The position numbers and the translations under genes are program-made. Shown one piece after another: positions 14,837 to 18,427 of a stretch of 18,427 bases of DNA. Each line of letters opens with the position of its first letter. The first letter of the stretch is position 1. The stretch spans positions 1 to 18,427 of the forward strand of contig CAZUAH010000272.1 in the NCBI GenBank assembly GCA_964617665.1, in the 5' to 3' direction. This stretch comes from JADHUC01 sp964617665 (GTDB lineage: Bacteria > Planctomycetota > Planctomycetia > Pirellulales > Pirellulaceae). Under the pieces are notes generated by a model. That model saw only the letters and a list, made by a program, of their open reading frames with translations, did not search any database and had not been told where the DNA came from.

Positions 14837-17800
14837 ATGAGGCTCAAGACGCTTTGCGAATCGTTCGGAAGTCGAAGGCACACGAGGCAGAACAAGTCAC
14901 GATGGTCTCGGCGAAAACGTTCGCATCGTCAGCGATCACGTCAACTGCTGATGGAGCCACTGGAGGATCGGCGAGTGCTTTCCGCTAACACGCTCAATGA
15001 AGTCATCGACGGACTCCTCGACGGATTCGACAAATCACACCCGCCGACAGGATCGGACGCCGAGTTCGCCAGCGCTGACAACGAAATCCCCAACATCATC
15101 AATGTCGGAGAGACGCTCAAGGGAGGGGTGGATCTGGAGATGGAAAACGTGACGCTCCAATTCACAGGGCTTGAGTATGACACAGGCAGCATGAGTTGGA
15201 CGGGGCAAGTCGGCGTTGAGGCGACGTACGCCACCCTTTTCAAGGGTTTGCTCGACATCGCGGTAGCGGACGACGGGGACGATCCCGACCTCTTCGCCGT
15301 TGCTGGCGTGATCGACGTCGCCCCCGGAGCGCCTTTGACAGAGGACTCCCTGAAGCTCGACGACCTTGACGTGGAGGAACTTGGCTGGCCGACGTTCCTC
15401 GACGTCACCATCACCGACCTGGCGCTGAACTTCCCCAATTTCCGCGGGGACGACAACCAGAACTCCCTGGAACTCTCTGTGGAACTTGCGGGATTCGACA
15501 CCGGCAACGACGATTTTAGCGATCGCCTTCAGGCCGACAATCCACTCTACGGGCTCAGTCTCACGGGATCCGCCTCCGCCGAGTTGGGGATCAAGGAGAT
15601 CGAGGACACGGTGGAGGCGGGAGCCAGCGGAGACATCGAGGCCGCGATGGAAGCGGGGCTGGCCGCCGCTTTGGCGAGTGACCTGACGGGCCTAACCGGC
15701 AGCATTAGCGGCAAACTGTTCGGAGTGGGATCGCTTTCGGCTAGGTTCATCTACAACACCGTCACCCATGATCCGGATGGCTCCGGGCCGCTTCCCGAGC
15801 GATCGGTCGTCTACCTGGCAACCGAGGGTTCTCTCAGCCTTGGCCCATCCATCACCGGCGACGAGGACGATGGTGGCATCGCCTCGTTTAATATAGCGTT
15901 TGCCATCTCCGAACTCGGGCCTCTGCAATTCTTCGGCTCCGTCGACAAGTCCATTATGCTTGAGCCGACCACGGGGCTTGCGATCAGCTCGATGCGCGTC
16001 GGGGTGCAGTTCAACAAAACGATTGAGGACCTGCAGACCGAGACGGACTTCCAGGCCACCGGGGCGACCGTGACTAAGGACGGGGATAGATTCCTGGTGA
16101 CCTTGACGATCGACGGCGAACATGATCTCGAGGGGCCCACCCCCGGTGGGACGCGCCCGGGAGACGAGTTCCGAATCCACGGCGCGGAGAACGATGCGTA
16201 TAACAGTGATGAGGAAAATAGGACATTTACGGTGGTCTCCGCGACCGAAAGCACGGTCACCTACCAGGTTGATCGTGATCCGGGTGAGTTTGGAGGGGAT
16301 GCCGCGGATATCATCCGGCACACGATCAAGGATCCGTTGGATCTTCGGGACGAAGGGCTGAATTCCGGGGTTGCCCCACCCGCTGACATCTACGTTTGGA
16401 GAGAACAGCTCGATAACGCCGTGACGAAGCAGATCACCGACGGCGAGAACATCTGGGAGAGGCTCTTCGATACCGTCGTCTTCGGAGGGGGCGCCTCCCT
16501 GAGCTTCGATCCGCGCATCCCTGACAAGGTGCTGGGTCTCGACGTCGACTTCCTGCTCGACACCAAGTTGCGCACCATGTTGGTTGGAAAGATGTCGCTC
16601 CTCAATGGAAAGGTGACCTTTCCCACCCGCATGTACGCCGATCTGAGCGACTTGAACCGAGGCAGCGGCCGCTTCCTCTACCTTCAAACCAAGCCGGAAG
16701 TCCCGGTCTTCGAACCGCTCCTGGTCTATCGCGGATCCGTGCTGTTCCAGGCGCTAACCGATGGATCCGATGTCAATGGCTTCGGCATCGACTTCCAGGG
16801 GGGCATCGATCTGAATGTTCCTGGTCTCGATGCAGATCTCAATCCAATCACGGTGACGACGCTCACGCTTGAGGGGGAGACGACGATCGAATTTCGGGAA
16901 ACGAGTTCGAACCCAGACGCCAAGGGCGGGCTCGAGGTGAGCCTCGACTTTGATGCGACGCTCAGCGAATCGAATTTTGTCGACGGTGAAATCGCGTCGG
17001 CCGCCGGCTTGTTCAAGCTGGATGTGTCCCTCACGGATGACGACGAGGTCGAGGTCGTCATCGCGGGCGCGGCACAGATCGGGACCAACTTGGACTTCCT
17101 GGAGCCCGTGGGTCTTTTCGTCGATGCCAGCGGACTCCTGCGGGTCAACAGCGATGACCAGGACACGAGCATTGAGCTTCCGGATGGAGCGGTGGTAGAC
17201 CTGCCCGCGGACTCGTTCGCCTTGCGACTGGACGGCGACGTCGATTTCCACATCGACTTCAATGATGACGACACCTTCGCCGCCAGCGAATCGGTCTTCC
17301 AGATTGGCGGAATTTTCGTGCTTGAGTTCTCGCTGGACGGCTTCAACGTCGCGCTCTTCGATGAGGATAACAATACGGTCGTACCCGCCAGCCTGACGCT
17401 CGGGCCGAAGGACAGGCCTTTGCTGGACTTCGGCGTACTCGGCTTTCTGGCGATTCGCGAGGATGGCATCGCGGCGGACCTGGTACTGACCGCCGGGGTC
17501 TTTGCCAAGGGTCTGGCAAGCATCGACGCGACGGCTGTTTTCATCGTGAACACCACGGAGGAGGAGGTTCAGTTTGAGATTCCCGGGAGCGTGACGGATC
17601 CGAACCGCCCCGCAGGCCTTTCTTTTACGATTCCGTCGGCAGCGCCGGCCGACCCGAGCGCGATCCTCGCTGGGCCGGGACCCAACGGGCAGCCTGGGAT
17701 TGATCTGGATGACCTGAAAACTGGTAGTCCCTCGTGGACGGAAGGCGCGCCCGGGGCCTACGGGGTTGTGTTTGTCGACAGCAGTCTCAACCTGCTTTCC

Positions 17801-18427
17801 TTCCACGAGCTGGACGTGTCAGGCTACGTGTTGCTGAGCGAAAATGTCGTCAGCCTGGAGGCGAATTTCCATGCCGAGACCCAATTCCTCAACCTGGTTG
17901 AAGGCTCGGCGAGCGGCGAATTGCGCTACAACTCGCAAGGTGAATTCGTTTTGGATGTGGATGGCAGCGTACAGCTCGGACCTGATGGGTTCAACATCAG
18001 CGGCAGCGCGAACCTGGAAATCAGCTGTATGTCCAGTGGTGATGATAGTTATGAGTTCGGCGTCAGCGGGTGGTTGACGGTTTCGGGAGAAATCTTCCAC
18101 ATCCCCCTCCCCAAAGCCAGCGTAGGCGTTGCCTACGACTCCAGCTCGGACGAGATCACCGTCAGCGTGGGCCCAGTGCCGTACCCGGTCATTGGCAAGA
18201 AATGCTGGAAAAAAATCTGTGTCCCCATCATAAAATTTGAGAGTTGGTACTATTCCTTCTCCGTCGGCAACTTGGAAGACGGCGAAACGCCCCCCCCACT
18301 CGGTGATGCGTACGTGGTCGACTCGACAGACGAGTCTTCCCTGCGCGGTGCGATTGAGTGGGCCAATGCGAAGGCTGGTCCGTTATGTGGAGCTGCACAT
18401 AACGGCACTTATGTGAAGCTGCTGATT
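14837..18427 (+). CDS. Giant LEPR-type surface protein (5' part; runs off the window)
   Basis: The open frame continues without a stop for 1197 codons to the window end. The first 38 residues are strongly basic (Arg/Lys-rich), followed by MEPLEDRRVLSA (39-50), an LEPR-XLL-like motif found at the N-terminus of large planctomycete exported proteins. Residues about 70-1150 are acidic, Asp- and Gly-rich and beta-strand-like, with many LDVD, LSLDG and FGVSG segments, suggesting a repetitive secreted beta-protein; I recognise no enzyme domain. At about 1157-1180, DAYVVDSTDESSLRGAIEWANA matches the opening of the parallel beta-helix modules (SLR-AI--AN) common in such proteins. The last 16 or so codons fall in a palindromic repeat and may not be native. 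The ATG has AAGGAG eight bases upstream; a GTG one codon earlier is less likely. Exported, probably cell surface or matrix; adhesion is inferred only. Confidence 0.75.
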   Translation, partial: MRLKTLCESFGSRRHTRQNKSRWSRRKRSHRQRSRQLLMEPLEDRRVLSANTLNEVIDGLLDGFDKSHPPTGSDAEFASADNEIPNIINVGETLKGGVDLEMENVTLQFTGLEYDTGSMSWTGQVGVEATYATLFKGLLDIAVADDGDDPDLFAVAGVIDVAPGAPLTEDSLKLDDLDVEELGWPTFLDVTITDLALNFPNFRGDDNQNSLELSVELAGFDTGNDDFSDRLQADNPLYGLSLTGSASAELGIKEIEDTVEAGASGDIEAAMEAGLAAALASDLTGLTGSISGKLFGVGSLSARFIYNTVTHDPDGSGPLPERSVVYLATEGSLSLGPSITGDEDDGGIASFNIAFAISELGPLQFFGSVDKSIMLEPTTGLAISSMRVGVQFNKTIEDLQTETDFQATGATVTKDGDRFLVTLTIDGEHDLEGPTPGGTRPGDEFRIHGAENDAYNSDEENRTFTVVSATESTVTYQVDRDPGEFGGDAADIIRHTIKDPLDLRDEGLNSGVAPPADIYVWREQLDNAVTKQITDGENIWERLFDTVVFGGGASLSFDPRIPDKVLGLDVDFLLDTKLRTMLVGKMSLLNGKVTFPTRMYADLSDLNRGSGRFLYLQTKPEVPVFEPLLVYRGSVLFQALTDGSDVNGFGIDFQGGIDLNVPGLDADLNPITVTTLTLEGETTIEFRETSSNPDAKGGLEVSLDFDATLSESNFVDGEIASAAGLFKLDVSLTDDDEVEVVIAGAAQIGTNLDFLEPVGLFVDASGLLRVNSDDQDTSIELPDGAVVDLPADSFALRLDGDVDFHIDFNDDDTFAASESVFQIGGIFVLEFSLDGFNVALFDEDNNTVVPASLTLGPKDRPLLDFGVLGFLAIREDGIAADLVLTAGVFAKGLASIDATAVFIVNTTEEEVQFEIPGSVTDPNRPAGLSFTIPSAAPADPSAILAGPGPNGQPGIDLDDLKTGSPSWTEGAPGAYGVVFVDSSLNLLSFHELDVSGYVLLSENVVSLEANFHAETQFLNLVEGSASGELRYNSQGEFVLDVDGSVQLGPDGFNISGSANLEISCMSSGDDSYEFGVSGWLTVSGEIFHIPLPKASVGVAYDSSSDEITVSVGPVPYPVIGKKCWKKICVPIIKFESWYYSFSVGNLEDGETPPPLGDAYVVDSTDESSLRGAIEWANAKAGPLCGAAHNGTYVKLLI
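18380..18422. repeat. Palindrome plus 26-bp-spaced direct repeat at window end
   Basis: CCGTTATGTG (18380-18389) and CACATAACGG (18396-18405) form a perfect 10-bp inverted repeat around GAGCTG, itself centred on AGCT. A second half-site, ACTTATGTGAAGCTGC (18407-18422), repeats 18381-18396 in 13 of 16 bases, exactly 26 bases downstream. Such paired, partly palindromic sites look like a recombinase or transposase binding array. They interrupt the beta-helix coding sequence just after SLRGAIEWANAKAG. Confidence 0.65.

Noticed and set aside
15692..17806. Long open frames on the minus strand (331, 276 and 350 aa) opposite the giant gene
   Set aside because: They mirror the codon bias of the plus-strand gene, which has a start, Shine-Dalgarno site, LEPR-like motif and beta-helix match; the antisense products show no recognisable domain.

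Overview
The window looks like chromosomal DNA from a planctomycete, most plausibly a Pirellulales-type member of Planctomycetota. Several independent signs point there: a very long predicted surface protein with an LEPR-XLL-like N-terminal motif (MEPLEDRRVLSA); an ECF sigma factor of the kind paired with a Ser/Thr kinase; a kinase with C-terminal formylglycine-generating-enzyme (FGE)-like modules; a lipoprotein packed with EF-hands; and a multiheme cytochrome next to an FG-GAP/VCBS protein. The lineage call rests on recognising these families by eye, not on a database search.

Layout. (1) 39-4111, minus strand: a two-gene operon with a 4-base overlap. It encodes a membrane-anchored pentaheme cytochrome c/TPR protein, then a membrane-anchored FG-GAP/VCBS repeat protein that appears cut short at the window edge. 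(2) 4112-4389: divergent intergenic region with a short perfect palindrome. (3) 4390-8378, plus strand: a three-gene cassette of a NagA-like amidohydrolase, a DegT/DnrJ-type PLP sugar aminotransferase and a zinc-dependent medium-chain dehydrogenase. This looks like amino-sugar or aminocyclitol metabolism. The 369 bp before the dehydrogenase hold a 218-bp fold-back (MITE-like) element and a triple 11-bp repeat. (4) 8381-10078, minus strand: an EF-hand lipoprotein, convergent with the dehydrogenase and only 2 bp from it. (5) 10304-14510, plus strand: a frameshifted ECF sigma factor, then a Ser/Thr kinase with a transmembrane segment, a PEGA-like domain and two tandem FGE-like modules. (6) 14515-14836: a second MITE-like element and then a conserved leader. 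(7) 14837 to the window end: the start of a giant LEPR-type protein, open through 1197 codons. At its 3' end it enters a palindromic direct repeat that looks foreign to the gene.

The most interesting pattern is a 53-bp leader sequence, 45/53 identical, that occurs just upstream of the Shine-Dalgarno sites of both the kinase gene and the giant surface-protein gene. It is a candidate shared promoter or 5'-UTR regulatory RNA linking the two. The sigma gene of the same locus carries what looks like a 14-bp deletion between regions 2 and 4, so the intact regulator may be lost or encoded elsewhere.

No rRNA, tRNA or CRISPR array was seen. No Rho-independent terminator with a convincing hairpin plus T-tract was found.
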